Source of the DNA: an uncultured Bacteroidales bacterium
GTDB taxonomy: Bacteria > Bacteroidota > Bacteroidia > Bacteroidales > Paludibacteraceae
Reading direction: 5' to 3'
Assembly (NCBI GenBank): GCA_934716995.1
Contig: CAKUYO010000003.1
Location: 62,001 to 126,000, forward strand
Length of the DNA: 64,000 bases
Shown here: positions 1 to 8,646 of the stretch, in pieces
Layout of the letters: each line of letters opens with the position of its first letter
Position numbering within the stretch: position 1 is the stretch's first letter
Notes under the pieces: generated by a model
Seen by the model: the letters and a program-made list of their open reading frames with translations, nothing else
What the model was told of the DNA's origin: nothing
The model's database searches: none
Position numbers and translations under genes: made by a program

Positions 1-125
1 TTTGAATTGATAATGCCATCCTCATTATCTACTTGAGACAGATGTTTTTCTGCAAAAGCACCTGCAAACGTTTTTACGGATGATCTGACAATGGCACGTA
101 TAGCCTTTTCGTTCTCGATAGTCAT
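1..125 (-). CDS. Unknown protein, N-terminal part only
   Basis: The reading frame starts at the ATG at 125 and runs off the left edge, so only about 41 N-terminal residues (MTIENEKAIRAIVRSS...) are visible. A TAnnTTTG promoter box at 153-160 lies 28 bases upstream and supports this ATG as the start. The same frame is open further upstream to an ATG at 431, but that stretch holds a methyltransferase remnant and an AT-rich promoter region, so I do not extend the gene. I do not recognise the family. Confidence 0.5.
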   Translation of the reverse strand, partial: MTIENEKAIRAIVRSSVKTFAGAFAEKHLSQVDNEDGIINS

Positions 126-152
126 AATTATTTGATTATTTTGTTTAGTTTG

Positions 153-160
153 CAAAGATA
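153..160 (-). promoter_or_regulatory. Bacteroidetes -7 promoter box (TATCTTTG)
   Basis: TATCTTTG on the minus strand matches the TAnnTTTG consensus and lies 28 bases before the ATG of the partial gene at the left edge. Confidence 0.6.
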
Positions 161-199
161 CTGTTTTTTTGCGAGATATGAAAGAGTGGGGTTGTCTTT

Positions 200-431
200 G
201 GGGTGATGTGTCGCGCAGCAACACGTCTTGAAACGACTGCATATAGCCCAGCAGGGTGAGGTCGGGCGCACCGCAGTCGATATGGCTCTGCTCGTTGATC
301 ACCGTGCATTGGCAGAGGTTCTCCATGAGTTTCTGCAACGCAGGGCGGAACGAGTGCTCGGTGGTGAGACCGGTCAGGTAGAGATGGTTCAACTCTTTGA
401 TATACGCGGCGATAAAAGGATTAGCGGACAT
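200..431 (-). pseudogene. 5' remnant of an N6-adenine DNA methyltransferase (type ISP/IIG-like)
   Basis: From the ATG at 431 about 60 residues read like the N-terminus of large fused restriction-methylation enzymes: YIKELNHLYLTG, then TEHSFRPALQKLME, then VINEQSHIDCGAPD. Such enzymes usually continue with a GYIEAK nuclease segment and run for about 1000 residues. Here the similarity stops soon after GAPD and the frame passes into the promoter of the next gene. I read this as a leftover from a deletion that removed the rest. The family call is from memory of the N-terminal pattern. The frame has no stop before the left edge, so a short fusion product cannot be excluded. Confidence 0.45.
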
Positions 432-472
432 AAACACAAATGGATAGTCAGATACTTGAACAATATAATTTG

Positions 473-545
473 TGGAGCATATCGGACTCGAACCGACCAC
501 CTCAACATTGCGAACGTTGCGCTCTACCGGATGAGCTAATGCCCC
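473..545 (-). tRNA. tRNA-Ala (anticodon CGC)
   Basis: The minus strand folds into a full cloverleaf of 73 nt: acceptor stem GGGGCAT/ATGCTCC, D arm GCTC/GAGC, anticodon stem CAACG/TGTTG with loop TTCGCAA, and T arm GTCGG/CCGAT with loop TTCGAGT. The anticodon is CGC, reading the alanine codon GCG. The acceptor has the G3:U70 wobble pair that marks alanine tRNAs. CCA is not fully encoded. A promoter box lies 20 bases upstream. Confidence 0.93.
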
Positions 546-565
546 GAATCGTTTCGTTTAGTCTG

Positions 566-573
566 CAAATGTA
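566..573 (-). promoter_or_regulatory. -7 promoter box (TACATTTG) for tRNA-Ala
   Basis: The minus strand reads TACATTTG, 20 bases before the tRNA 5' end, at a typical distance for a short 5' leader. Confidence 0.6.
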
Positions 574-671
574 CAAAAAAGATTTGATATAGCCAAATGG
601 AAATGTGTGCCGCGCACGCAGTTTCACTCCGGAATATGCAGAATATACACTCGCATACCTCCGTATAGCAT

Positions 672-732
672 TTACGGCAACGAGACGGCAACGACATTAC
701 CTTGTATGCGGTGCTTTTATACACTTTATACA
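672..732. repeat. Dispersed repeat, compact copy
   Basis: The 27 bases at 672-698 are identical to 50674-50700, and 705-732 matches 50941-50968. The two blocks are adjacent here but about 240 bases apart in the other copy, which suggests that other repeats were inserted into the second copy. Confidence 0.8.
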
Positions 733-1027
733 CTGGATATATTGCATAAAGTGCATAGATTTATGTCTGTCGATATAATTTTGGAATATAAATTTGCTCT
801 ATGGGGCTGGTAATACGGCGTAGCCGTCCGTTCTGTATAGTCCCGATAATGCCGATTTGTGGTCAATTCTATGGCAGTTCGTGTTTGCCGTCTGTAGTGG
901 TTACTACACTATTATCTGCTATTTAATAGTTTTTTATAGTTGTTATTAGTTGTTTAATAGTTGTTGTTAGTTATTGTTAGTTATTGTTAGTTGTTGACAG
1001 TTGTTGACAACTGTGGTCATTTGTCGT

Positions 1028-1071
1028 CAGTTGTTGACCGACAAAGTCTCTTTCGTTACATCGACCTCACG
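1028..1071. repeat. Dispersed repeat shared with 41639-41687
   Basis: The block beginning CAGTTGTTGACCGACAAAGT recurs near 41640 with a few changes and a 4-base CTTT expansion. A shorter part, ATATCGACCTGACGT, is seen near 38981. Confidence 0.75.
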
Positions 1072-1147
1072 TCCAAATATATGCATATTATGCAATCCCT
1101 ATGCCTCGTAATACCAATTACGAAGAAAAGACGTAGAAAGGACGTAG

Positions 1148-1185
1148 AAAAAAGCGGCTTTCCTGAGGAGGAAAAGCCGCTTTTT
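1148..1185 (-). terminator. Rho-independent terminator of the ung operon
   Basis: A strong hairpin with arms AAAGCGGCTT and AAGCCGCTTT followed by a T run on the minus strand lies 45 bases past the ung stop codon. It is symmetrical enough to work from both sides. Confidence 0.8.
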
Positions 1186-1229
1186 ATGCATCGTATGCAT
1201 AAAAAATATGCATAAATTGTATAAAATCG

Positions 1230-1892
1230 TTACCAGTCGATAGGTTGTAAACCGTGTTGGGTGAGGTAGGCGTTTGCCTTTGAGAAATGTCCGCAGCCGT
1301 CGAAACCGCGATAGACCGACAGCGGCGACGGGTGGGAGGTCTCCAGAACGAGATGGCGTCTTCGGTCAATAAACTGACCTTTGCGCTGGGCGTAACTGCC
1401 CCAGAGCATAAAAACGATATGTTCGCGGCGGTCGTTCAGTGCACGGATAGCCGCATCGGTCAGTTCCTCCCAGCCTTTGTTCTGGTGGCTGCCGGGGTGG
1501 TGTGCCTCCACGGTGAGAGTGGCGTTGAGCAGCAGCACACCCTGCTCCGCCCAGCGCATCAGGTTACCCGAAGCGGGAATGGGTTTGCCCAAGTCGCGGT
1601 GAATCTCCTTGTAGATATTGGTCAGCGAGGGAGGCACTGCCACACCGTCGTTGACGGAGAAGCAAAGCCCGTGTGCCTGACCGACATCGTGATACGGGTC
1701 CTGCCCCAGGATGACCACACGCACCTTGTCGAAAGGACAAGCGTTGAATGCATTAAAAATCAGACCTGCAGGCGGGAAGCACTGACGGGTCTGATAGGCT
1801 TGGCGCACAAACGTGGTGAGCAACTCGAAATACGGTTTGTCGAACTCGGGTTGCAGCACCTGCCGCCAACTCTCTTCTATTTTTACTTGCAC
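1230..1892 (-). CDS. ung: Uracil-DNA glycosylase, family 1
   Basis: This 220-residue protein removes uracil from DNA as the first step of base excision repair. The family 1 signatures are present: GQDPYH at residues 63-68, with the catalytic Asp65, and HPSPLS at 187-192, with the catalytic His187. The length matches the family. The start is a GTG giving MQVKIEESW, which fits the usual Ung N-terminus. It is the last gene of a minus-strand series running from ftsX, 98 bases after queA, and is followed by a strong terminator. Confidence 0.97.
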   Translation of the reverse strand: MQVKIEESWRQVLQPEFDKPYFELLTTFVRQAYQTRQCFPPAGLIFNAFNACPFDKVRVVILGQDPYHDVGQAHGLCFSVNDGVAVPPSLTNIYKEIHRDLGKPIPASGNLMRWAEQGVLLLNATLTVEAHHPGSHQNKGWEELTDAAIRALNDRREHIVFMLWGSYAQRKGQFIDRRRHLVLETSHPSPLSVYRGFDGCGHFSKANAYLTQHGLQPIDW

Positions 1893-1903
1893 AAATTGAA
1901 ATA

Positions 1904-1986
1904 ATTATGAATGATGAATTAAGAATTAGGAATTATATGCATTGTATAGTCGAAAATTGCCATTCATAATTCTTAATTCATAATTA
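1904..1986. repeat. AATTCATAATTC-type spacer repeat between queA and ung
   Basis: The whole spacer is built of imperfect AATTATGAATGA units on one side and their reverse complement on the other, so it could form a long AT-rich hairpin. The same type fills the truB-queA spacer (3131-3246) and 41718-41746. Confidence 0.75.
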
Positions 1987-1990
1987 AACA

Positions 1991-3094
1991 TCAGTCCACA
2001 ACCAGCATGGCATCGCCGTAGTCTCCGAAGCGGTAGCCCTCGCGAATAGCCACTTCGTAGGCGTTCATCACTTCCTCAAAGCCGCCGAAAGCCGCTACCA
2101 TCATCAGTTGGCTCGACTCGGGCATATAGAAATTGGTGAAGAAAGCATTTGCCACTGTGAAACGATACGGCGGGTAGATAAACTTGTTTGTCCATCCGTC
2201 ATATACCTTGAGTTGTCCGTTGGTGCCGACCACATGCTCCATCGCACGCATCACCTCCGTACCGACGGCGCAGACACGCTTGTTGCCTGCATGAGCCTTG
2301 TCCACTGCATCAACCAACGCTTGCTCAATCATAATCTGCTCGGAGTCCATCTTGTTCTTGGTCAGATCCTCTACATCGATGGCTTTGAAATTGCCCAGCG
2401 ACATATGGGAGGTCAGGAAGCCCGACTCCACGCCGCGTATCTCCATACGCTTGAGCAGTTGTTTGGAGAAATGGAGACAGGCGGCAGGAGCGGCTACAGC
2501 ACCCACTTTCTTGGCGAAGACCGACTGGTAACGCTCTTCGTCCATTTCTTCCACGGGTTGTCCGCGGAATGCCGCATCATACTTCGCCCGTGTCTCCTCG
2601 TCCATCGGACGGCGGATATACTTGGGTAGCGGCGGGTTGCCTAAGGCATAGAGACGGGGGATGAACTCTGTCTCGTCGTAGTCGGTCAGGAAACGGAACG
2701 TACGCCCGCGGGAGGTGGTGTTGTCGATTACCTCTGCCACGATAGAGGGGTCGTCGTCGAAAGTGATTTTGTTGCCGATACGTATCTTGCGCGCCGGATC
2801 TACCAGCACGTCCCAATAGCGGTTGGCGTGGTTGAGTTCGCGCAGAAGAAAGACCTCTATGACAGCGTTGGTTTTCTCCTTCTTGCCGTAGAGACGGGCG
2901 GGAAAGACTTTCGTATCGTTGAATACAAAGAGGTCTCCCTCGTCGAAATACTGTGCCGTATCGCTCACGGACTTATGCTCGATAGACCCGTCCTTGCGGT
3001 GTAGCACCATAAGACGCGACTCGTCGCGGTAGGGAGCGGGGAACTGGGCAATCTGTTCTTCAGGCAGTTTGAAACGGAACTGACTGAGTTTCAT
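1991..3094 (-). CDS. queA: S-adenosylmethionine:tRNA ribosyltransferase-isomerase
   Basis: QueA transfers and isomerises the ribosyl part of SAM onto 7-aminomethyl-7-deazaguanine in tRNA, making epoxyqueuosine at wobble position 34. The 367-residue frame opens with KLSQFRFKLPEEQIAQFP and has the family blocks FNDTKVFPARL near residue 65 and the TSHMSLGNFKAI region in the C-terminal half. I chose the second ATG (3094), which gives MKLSQFRF; the ATG at 3112 would add six residues. In Bacteroidales queA commonly follows truB and uppP, as here. Confidence 0.95.
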   Translation of the reverse strand: MKLSQFRFKLPEEQIAQFPAPYRDESRLMVLHRKDGSIEHKSVSDTAQYFDEGDLFVFNDTKVFPARLYGKKEKTNAVIEVFLLRELNHANRYWDVLVDPARKIRIGNKITFDDDPSIVAEVIDNTTSRGRTFRFLTDYDETEFIPRLYALGNPPLPKYIRRPMDEETRAKYDAAFRGQPVEEMDEERYQSVFAKKVGAVAAPAACLHFSKQLLKRMEIRGVESGFLTSHMSLGNFKAIDVEDLTKNKMDSEQIMIEQALVDAVDKAHAGNKRVCAVGTEVMRAMEHVVGTNGQLKVYDGWTNKFIYPPYRFTVANAFFTNFYMPESSQLMMVAAFGGFEEVMNAYEVAIREGYRFGDYGDAMLVVD

Positions 3095-3130
3095 ATCATT
3101 CGTCTTATACATAGCAGAGTGGTGTGTTTT

Positions 3131-3246
3131 AATTATGAATTATGAATGAGAAATTATGAATGAAGAACTTGTGAATGAGAAATTATGAGTTAAATGGGCT
3201 GAATAGTTAAGTTGCAATTCATCATTCATAATTCCTAATTCATCAT
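3131..3246. repeat. AATTATGAATGA-type spacer repeat between truB and queA
   Basis: About 115 bases of AATTATGAAT-like units are followed by reverse-complement units. The right end overlaps the last codons of truB. It is the same family as 1904-1986. Confidence 0.7.
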
Positions 3247-3942
3247 TAGTAAAAAGTTGTCTATCGTCATACAGTCTCCGATACGGATATCGCCCACGCG
3301 CGTACGGCGGAGAGCGGTAAGGTATGCTCCCGATCCGAGACGCTCGCCGATGTCGCGTGCCAATGCACGGATATACGTCCCTTTGGAGCAGACTACACGT
3401 ATCGTCAGCAGCATCGTTTCTGCATCGAAAGCAAGTACCTCTATCTCGTCAATAACAAGCAGTTTGGGCTTTAGTTCCACCGTCTCCCCTTTGCGTGCCA
3501 TTTGGTAGGCGCGCTTGCCGTCCACCCATACGGCGGAATACATCGGCGGCACTTGCCATTGCTCACCCACAAACTGTGGAATCACCTCATCAATCAGCGC
3601 ACGCGTGATATGGTCGGTGGGATATGTCTGGTCCACAGGGTGCTCCATATCGAATGAAGGCGTGGTGGCTCCGAGTTGGAGAGTGGCAACATATTCCTTG
3701 TCGTCGTACTGGAGTTGGTCTATCAGTTTGGTCTTGCGTCCAGTGCAAACTACGACCACACCTGTCGCAAGCGGATCAAGCGTCCCTGAATGTCCTACTT
3801 TGAGTTTCTTCTGCCCTATCGCTCGGCAGACGGTATGGCGCACCTTTGCCACAAGATCGAAACTTGTCCAGTGCAACGGTTTGTCGAATGCCAGAATCTC
3901 GCCCTCTACAAAATCAATATGTTCCTTGTCAGCAAAGCCCAT
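3235..3942 (-). CDS. truB: tRNA pseudouridine-55 synthase
   Basis: TruB isomerises U55 in the T loop of tRNAs. The 235-residue protein has the catalytic block [13 protein letters not shown] with Asp56, the [11 protein letters not shown] segment near the N-terminus, and the C-terminal [13 protein letters not shown] region. The ATG at 3942 lies inside the end of uppP (14-base overlap), which implies translational coupling. The C-terminus is short and lacks an extended PUA domain, as in many Bacteroidetes TruB proteins. Confidence 0.96.
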   Translation of the reverse strand: MGFADKEHIDFVEGEILAFDKPLHWTSFDLVAKVRHTVCRAIGQKKLKVGHSGTLDPLATGVVVVCTGRKTKLIDQLQYDDKEYVATLQLGATTPSFDMEHPVDQTYPTDHITRALIDEVIPQFVGEQWQVPPMYSAVWVDGKRAYQMARKGETVELKPKLLVIDEIEVLAFDAETMLLTIRVVCSKGTYIRALARDIGERLGSGAYLTALRRTRVGDIRIGDCMTIDNFLLMMN

Positions 3943-4735
3943 AGACGATGGCGAAAATACCTACGCAGAGACAGTAGATGGCAAAATAAATGAGTTTCTG
4001 GCGGCGGACAATGTTAATCATAAACCGGCAAGCAAAACAGCCCGTCAAGAATGCTGCCACGAAACCGACCGCAAGCGGAAGCCAGCCGATAGAGGTGGTC
4101 ATCTCTCCGCCAATGAGTTTCAGCAGGTCGAGAAACGCCTCGCCGAGAATCGGAATCAGCACCATCAGGAAAGAGAACTGCGCTACCGACTCTTTCTTTA
4201 CGCCGCAGAGCAAACCGGTGGCAATAGTGGTTCCGCTGCGGCTCAAGCCCGGCAGTACCGCCACGGCTTGGGCGCAACCGATAATAATCGCATCTCGATA
4301 TGTTACCTCGTGCCCCTTTGTGTTCATACGTTTGGTAAGAAACTCGCTCAACCACAGCAATATAGCCGTAATAATAAGGCAGATGCCCACCAGCAGAAGC
4401 CCGTTGCCGAAGAAAGCCTCCACTTGGTCTTTGAAGAACATCCCTACAATAAAGACCGGTATCATCGAAACCAATATCTTCGCCACATAATCTTTCTCGG
4501 CGTTCCATTTGAGGGTAGTAAACGTACCGCGGAATAGTTTTGCCACCTCGTGCCACAGGATCACCAGCGTAGAAAGTACTGTGGCAGTATGTACCACAAT
4601 GGCGAAAGTCAGGTTCCCCTCTCCGGCAGTACCGAGCAGAGCCTGACCTATCTCAAGGTGTCCCGACGAGGATACGGGCAAGAACTCGGTAAGCCCCTGG
4701 ACGATACCGAGTATAAGGGCTTCCCACCAACTCAT
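3929..4735 (-). CDS. uppP: Undecaprenyl-diphosphatase (UppP/BacA)
   Basis: This polytopic membrane enzyme dephosphorylates undecaprenyl diphosphate to recycle the lipid carrier for peptidoglycan. The 268-residue protein has the signatures [19 protein letters not shown] near residues 9-27 and [12 protein letters not shown] in the second half, with about seven hydrophobic segments. Its ATG overlaps the stop of the DUF3098 gene (ATGA), and its own end overlaps truB. Confidence 0.96.
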   Translation of the reverse strand: MSWWEALILGIVQGLTEFLPVSSSGHLEIGQALLGTAGEGNLTFAIVVHTATVLSTLVILWHEVAKLFRGTFTTLKWNAEKDYVAKILVSMIPVFIVGMFFKDQVEAFFGNGLLLVGICLIITAILLWLSEFLTKRMNTKGHEVTYRDAIIIGCAQAVAVLPGLSRSGTTIATGLLCGVKKESVAQFSFLMVLIPILGEAFLDLLKLIGGEMTTSIGWLPLAVGFVAAFLTGCFACRFMINIVRRQKLIYFAIYCLCVGIFAIVYGLC

Positions 4736-4947
4736 TTCGCCTTACCTTTCCACAAAATAGAGAATATCATACTCACAAATCCGAAGAGCGAGATCATCGG
4801 ACCTACCGTAATACGGCGCACGGAGAATATGTCGGGATTATAGGTCTCACCACTCGGTGCACCTGCCATCAGGGCAAAGCCGAGGACGATAATTACAAAC
4901 GATACTGCAATGAGTATGATGTTGAGTTTCGGAAGGTTCTGTTTCAT
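4732..4947 (-). CDS. DUF3098 family small membrane protein
   Basis: This 71-residue protein has two hydrophobic segments, one near residues 8-28 and one near 48-65, separated by a polar loop containing [15 protein letters not shown]. The family is of unknown function and in Bacteroidetes typically sits between ftsX and uppP, exactly as here. The ATG at 4947 ([10 protein letters not shown]) was chosen; the longer frame uses a GTG inside ftsX. It overlaps the uppP start by four bases. Confidence 0.85.
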   Translation of the reverse strand: MKQNLPKLNIILIAVSFVIIVLGFALMAGAPSGETYNPDIFSVRRITVGPMISLFGFVSMIFSILWKGKAK

Positions 4948-4960
4948 ATATTTGGTTTGT

Positions 4961-5824
4961 TTAGATTTCGTACATAGTGTCTGCACTCATTCGTACATAG
5001 CGGCTTGTGGCTACAAGAGACGAGATGAGTGTGATAAGTACGCCCGAGAGCAGGATAACGCCTGCCACGAAAGCGATGTTCTGCCATGTGAGTGCAAAAA
5101 GCAATATCCCCAAACGGACATTGATATAATAGACCACACCGGCCACTACGCCCATAGCGAGCAGCGAAGCGATTGTGCCGATTAGCAGATAACGCCATAC
5201 AAAAGGCGACTTGATTGCCCACGGCGTGGCACCTACCAAGGTCATTGTATTGATAAGGAAACGCTTGGAATAGATTTGCAGCCGGATCGTGTTGGTGATC
5301 AGTACAATAGCGATAACAAGTAACGCCAACGCTACTGCTAATAATGCCACAGATGCACGCGAGACATTGTTATTCATCAGTTTGGCAAGGTCGCGCTGGT
5401 AGATAACCTGGTCGATGTATGGAAGTGCCGTGAGACGGGTTTCCAATACCGCCATACTATCGGGATGAGCATACTCGGCAGTAGGGTGAATCTCGTATGA
5501 GGCTGCAAGCGGGTTGTAGCCCAGAAAAGCAACAGGGTCTTCGCCCAACGACTCAATATGCTCTTGTAGTGCCTCTTCGGAAGAAATATAGCGGTAGTCG
5601 CTGCAATAGTCGGCAGCAGAGAGCATTGCCTCAAAACGTGCACAAGAAGCCGAGTCGGCATCCTCAGTCAGCACCGCCGTGAGCGACATGTTCTCTTTCA
5701 TATGGTGCATAAGCGTCCCCGCAGAGAGCAGCAGCACACACTCCATACCCACTAAACACAAAACAAGGGCTACACTGACGGCAGCCGTGATATACATATT
5801 CCAAAGACGATGGGGATGAGACAT
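4961..5824 (-). CDS. ftsX: Cell division protein FtsX-like permease
   Basis: FtsX is the membrane subunit that pairs with the FtsE ATPase and transmits a signal to periplasmic cell-wall hydrolases at division. The 287-residue protein has one N-terminal membrane segment (about residues 12-35), an extracytoplasmic domain with SAVLTEDADS-like sequence, and three C-terminal membrane segments. The FtsX signature TLVGATPWAIKSPFVWRYL is visible. No ftsE is present in this window. It heads the run ftsX, DUF3098, uppP, truB, queA, ung. Confidence 0.93.
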   Translation of the reverse strand: MSHPHRLWNMYITAAVSVALVLCLVGMECVLLLSAGTLMHHMKENMSLTAVLTEDADSASCARFEAMLSAADYCSDYRYISSEEALQEHIESLGEDPVAFLGYNPLAASYEIHPTAEYAHPDSMAVLETRLTALPYIDQVIYQRDLAKLMNNNVSRASVALLAVALALLVIAIVLITNTIRLQIYSKRFLINTMTLVGATPWAIKSPFVWRYLLIGTIASLLAMGVVAGVVYYINVRLGILLFALTWQNIAFVAGVILLSGVLITLISSLVATSRYVRMSADTMYEI

Positions 5825-5981
5825 TTCAATCTACAATTAACAATGTACGACTAACAATTAATATGCCAAGCGGAGAGTATTTATTGGGTATTTATCTTCA
5901 GTATGACCACTTTTCCACTCTCTGGATTCTATCATTCTGTTATTCTATTGTTCTATATCTATGGTCTGCTACTATAAGCAA

Positions 5982-6011
5982 ATAAGGGCAGGTGTTTGCA
6001 CCTGCCCTTAT
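5982..6011 (-). terminator. Terminator of the T9SS operon
   Basis: The near-perfect hairpin AAGGGCAGGTG/CACCTGCCCTT lies directly after the porN stop codon, followed by an AT-rich stretch. Confidence 0.75.
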
Positions 6012-6016
6012 CTAAA

Positions 6017-6958
6017 TTAGTACTCCCAAAGGTCTTGTTCGAAATCGAGCAGTTCTTTTTCGATTCGCTGTTGTTCTTTCTTCACTTCATCCTCTGTTTT
6101 TGCATAGTCGGGTATGAAGCGGTTGTACATATTGCCTTCGCCTACTATATAAGAGGTATAGAGATGTTTCTGAAAGAAATCATCGAAGGTAACACGGCGT
6201 GTCTCGTTTTGCGACGGAATGACGTACTGCATAGCCATATAGGGGCGCAGTTCATCAAACGGAATCCAGAACATAATTGACTCGCGCAAAGCCGCCATCA
6301 CATCAGAACCGTCTTTGGTAGAGATTTTGTCCGAGTTGAGAGGAGCGATACCGATAATCTTCGAGTGAAGACGTGAAGTGTGCTTGTCGAAGAACACTAC
6401 CTCTTGGATCAGATACTTGAGTTGGTTCTTTACCACCGACTCAAACGGATAGAAGTGGAACGACAACTTATCGTTGATGCTGTCGTAGTGAACCAGCATA
6501 GCGTCCGACTCGGCGATGTCGTAGTGGGTAGGATCATCCGAGTAATCCGCTGTAGGGTCATCCACAAGAAACATTGTAGGAATGAGTGCTTTCTCCATCG
6601 GAGCACCGAAAGTCGGCTTGATGGTCTCTGCATCTTTTTCATAGATAGGCATACCATCAATGATCGCATCCGTGATCACTTGGAACAGGTTACGATAGTC
6701 AGGATCGTCCGACTTGGTCGGGAAATAGAGTTGATAGTTCTGCTTGTAACGCATATCGATAATACGATATACATACCGCGACCATATCACATCGTCAATA
6801 CGATGGAACACCTTCACGATTGTATCGTGCGAAGCCGAGTATTCTTCGGTCTGGATCTTGGCGGAACCGAGATCGTCGAAGAACGAGATGACTTGATGCT
6901 GCGCATTAGCGACAGTAACGCCGAGCAGGAAGCAGGCTATGATACAAAGTTTCTTCAT
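6017..6958 (-). CDS. porN: Type IX secretion protein PorN/GldN
   Basis: PorN is a periplasmic protein that joins PorK in the ring complexes of the T9SS. The 313-residue frame has a signal peptide (about residues 1-19, ending in ANAQ), then a GldN-type domain with the blocks DDVIWSRYVYRIIDMR and QNYQLYFPTKSDDPDYRNL, and a charged C-terminal tail. It is the last gene of the porP-K-L-M-N order seen in Porphyromonas gingivalis. A strong terminator follows immediately. Confidence 0.95.
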   Translation of the reverse strand: MKKLCIIACFLLGVTVANAQHQVISFFDDLGSAKIQTEEYSASHDTIVKVFHRIDDVIWSRYVYRIIDMRYKQNYQLYFPTKSDDPDYRNLFQVITDAIIDGMPIYEKDAETIKPTFGAPMEKALIPTMFLVDDPTADYSDDPTHYDIAESDAMLVHYDSINDKLSFHFYPFESVVKNQLKYLIQEVVFFDKHTSRLHSKIIGIAPLNSDKISTKDGSDVMAALRESIMFWIPFDELRPYMAMQYVIPSQNETRRVTFDDFFQKHLYTSYIVGEGNMYNRFIPDYAKTEDEVKKEQQRIEKELLDFEQDLWEY

Positions 6959-7035
6959 TATCTTGTTAATTTTAGGAGTATGCTATAAATCCCCGTCCAG
7001 CGGGTTACAATACTTAATCCTTTATTAGGTTGTAT

Positions 7036-8604
7036 TTAGTTCAAAGAGAGAGGAATAGGACTCAAACGAGTGTCTTTTCCGTCAGGACCTTTGGCACGGA
7101 TATCCGTGATGACTACAATAGCCCCTTTCTTCAGTTTTCCGAGACGGGTCAACTGGTCTTTGGTAAAGCGGTCGCCCTTTGCCTCTGTGATAACACCATT
7201 GATATTCACCTTGAAAGAGGTAATCCTAAACGGCAGGTCAAGCAGACCATCCGGACCGTAACTGGCGATAACGGTAGCATTCGGATTGAGCAATGCACCA
7301 CGGGCGATATTGCCGTCCTGGTATTCGGTCTCGCCACTCTTGAAGTAAGCACCCGGTTTCGGAAGGGCTTTTACACGGTACTCGCGCGACCCCATCGGCT
7401 GCATTCTGCCCTCCAATTCGGCAGAAACGGTAATGGTTACTTTTTTGGAAGCATCACCCGGTTTGATAATCCATAATCCGCCGCTGCGTGAAACGGAGGC
7501 ACCTGCCACATCCACCTTGATTTTCTCGTTGCTGACACCCGGTACCGAGATAGAGAACTGGTTGTTGTAGCCGCGATACATAATGTTCAGGTCGTTGTTG
7601 GAGATGGTAACACTCGGTTCGCCGACCGTATATTCGCTCTCAAAAGGCAGATATTCCATCTCGCCCGACGCGGGGTTCAGATAGGCGATTTGTCCCTTGA
7701 ACTTACGCAGTCCGACCGAGTTTGCCACTACCTCGTAGAGTCCCTGGTCGTTGATACGCTGTCCCTCCACATAGTATTCGGGGCGTTGGGTTGAATCGAC
7801 GGCAGCCAGAATAATCTGCGCCGAATACTTGCCGCCACGGATTACATAGTCGGACTTCGGAATAATATATGCGTTCAGTTTGTTCACGCGCAAGTCGCCT
7901 GCATCGGTACGATCCATAAGGTACTGGATCATCTCGCTCTCGGTAGTACGTACGTCGTTCTGCATCTTGGTCAGAATAGTGATGCTGGCACCGACAGGCA
8001 TACCTTCGAAGATAGCCACTTCCCAGTCACAGGAGTCTTTTTCGTGTGCATTCCAACCTTTGTCGGTGGAAAAGACACGGGTGAATTCGTTGCGCAGTTC
8101 GGCATCATCGTCTGCCAAATCAATGATATAGTCGCGATACATAGCCACCATCTGCTTGAGAATGGTACCATTACCTTGTACAATAGCATATTGTGCGGTT
8201 ACGTCCAAGTTGGAGTTACCCTCGATATTACGTGCACCGTCGCCGGTGAGTTGCTCACGCTCCGCCACTTTCTTTTGACCATCAGCAAGAATGGCGATCT
8301 GTGTCTTAAAATCCTGAATATAATTATAGAGACTGTCAGCACGATGTTTCACCTCAAGGGCATCGTTATACCACTCCTGCATTTTCTCGGGGTTCTGGTC
8401 GGTAGCCTCTTTGAAGTCGCGATAGAGTTTCTCATTGCGGGTTACCGAAGCCTCCATAGAGGAATGCAGGCTGTCATCCACCAGCGTAAAACCGTTGAGG
8501 ATGTCTGTACTTACGTTCAACGCCAACATGGCGGTGAGCACCAAGTACATCATACCAATCATTTTTTGTCTCGGGGTTTCCGGACAGTTTTTTGCTCCAC
8601 CCAT
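7036..8604 (-). CDS. porM: Type IX secretion/gliding motor protein PorM/GldM
   Basis: PorM forms, with PorL, the proton-driven motor of the T9SS and spans the periplasm. The 522-residue protein opens with the family block NCPETPRQKMIGMMYLVLTA and one membrane helix near residues 17-36, followed by a long periplasmic part with several Ig-like D2-D4 domains. It is 42 bases downstream of porL and 77 bases upstream of porN, in one transcription direction. Confidence 0.97.
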   Translation of the reverse strand: MGGAKNCPETPRQKMIGMMYLVLTAMLALNVSTDILNGFTLVDDSLHSSMEASVTRNEKLYRDFKEATDQNPEKMQEWYNDALEVKHRADSLYNYIQDFKTQIAILADGQKKVAEREQLTGDGARNIEGNSNLDVTAQYAIVQGNGTILKQMVAMYRDYIIDLADDDAELRNEFTRVFSTDKGWNAHEKDSCDWEVAIFEGMPVGASITILTKMQNDVRTTESEMIQYLMDRTDAGDLRVNKLNAYIIPKSDYVIRGGKYSAQIILAAVDSTQRPEYYVEGQRINDQGLYEVVANSVGLRKFKGQIAYLNPASGEMEYLPFESEYTVGEPSVTISNNDLNIMYRGYNNQFSISVPGVSNEKIKVDVAGASVSRSGGLWIIKPGDASKKVTITVSAELEGRMQPMGSREYRVKALPKPGAYFKSGETEYQDGNIARGALLNPNATVIASYGPDGLLDLPFRITSFKVNINGVITEAKGDRFTKDQLTRLGKLKKGAIVVITDIRAKGPDGKDTRLSPIPLSLN

Positions 8605-8646
8605 ACGTCAATTAACAATTAAAAATGAACAATTAACATACAGGGT

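Larger units (their letters stand above)
574..1147. other. Gene-free spacer with dispersed repeats
   Basis: No convincing coding region is seen in this stretch. It holds a unit at 672-732 that recurs at 50674-50968, a run of short TTGTTAGTTA-like units at about 940-1010, and a 44-base unit at 1028-1071 that recurs near 41639-41687. Open frames here are short and lack a recognisable family. Confidence 0.7.

Noticed and set aside
228..539. Open frame across tRNA-Ala
   Set aside because: Half of it is the antisense of a clear tRNA, the rest is antisense to the methyltransferase remnant.
940..1010. Possible CRISPR array from repeated TTGTTAGTTA units
   Set aside because: Units are short, contiguous and variable with no spacers of constant length; no cas genes are present.
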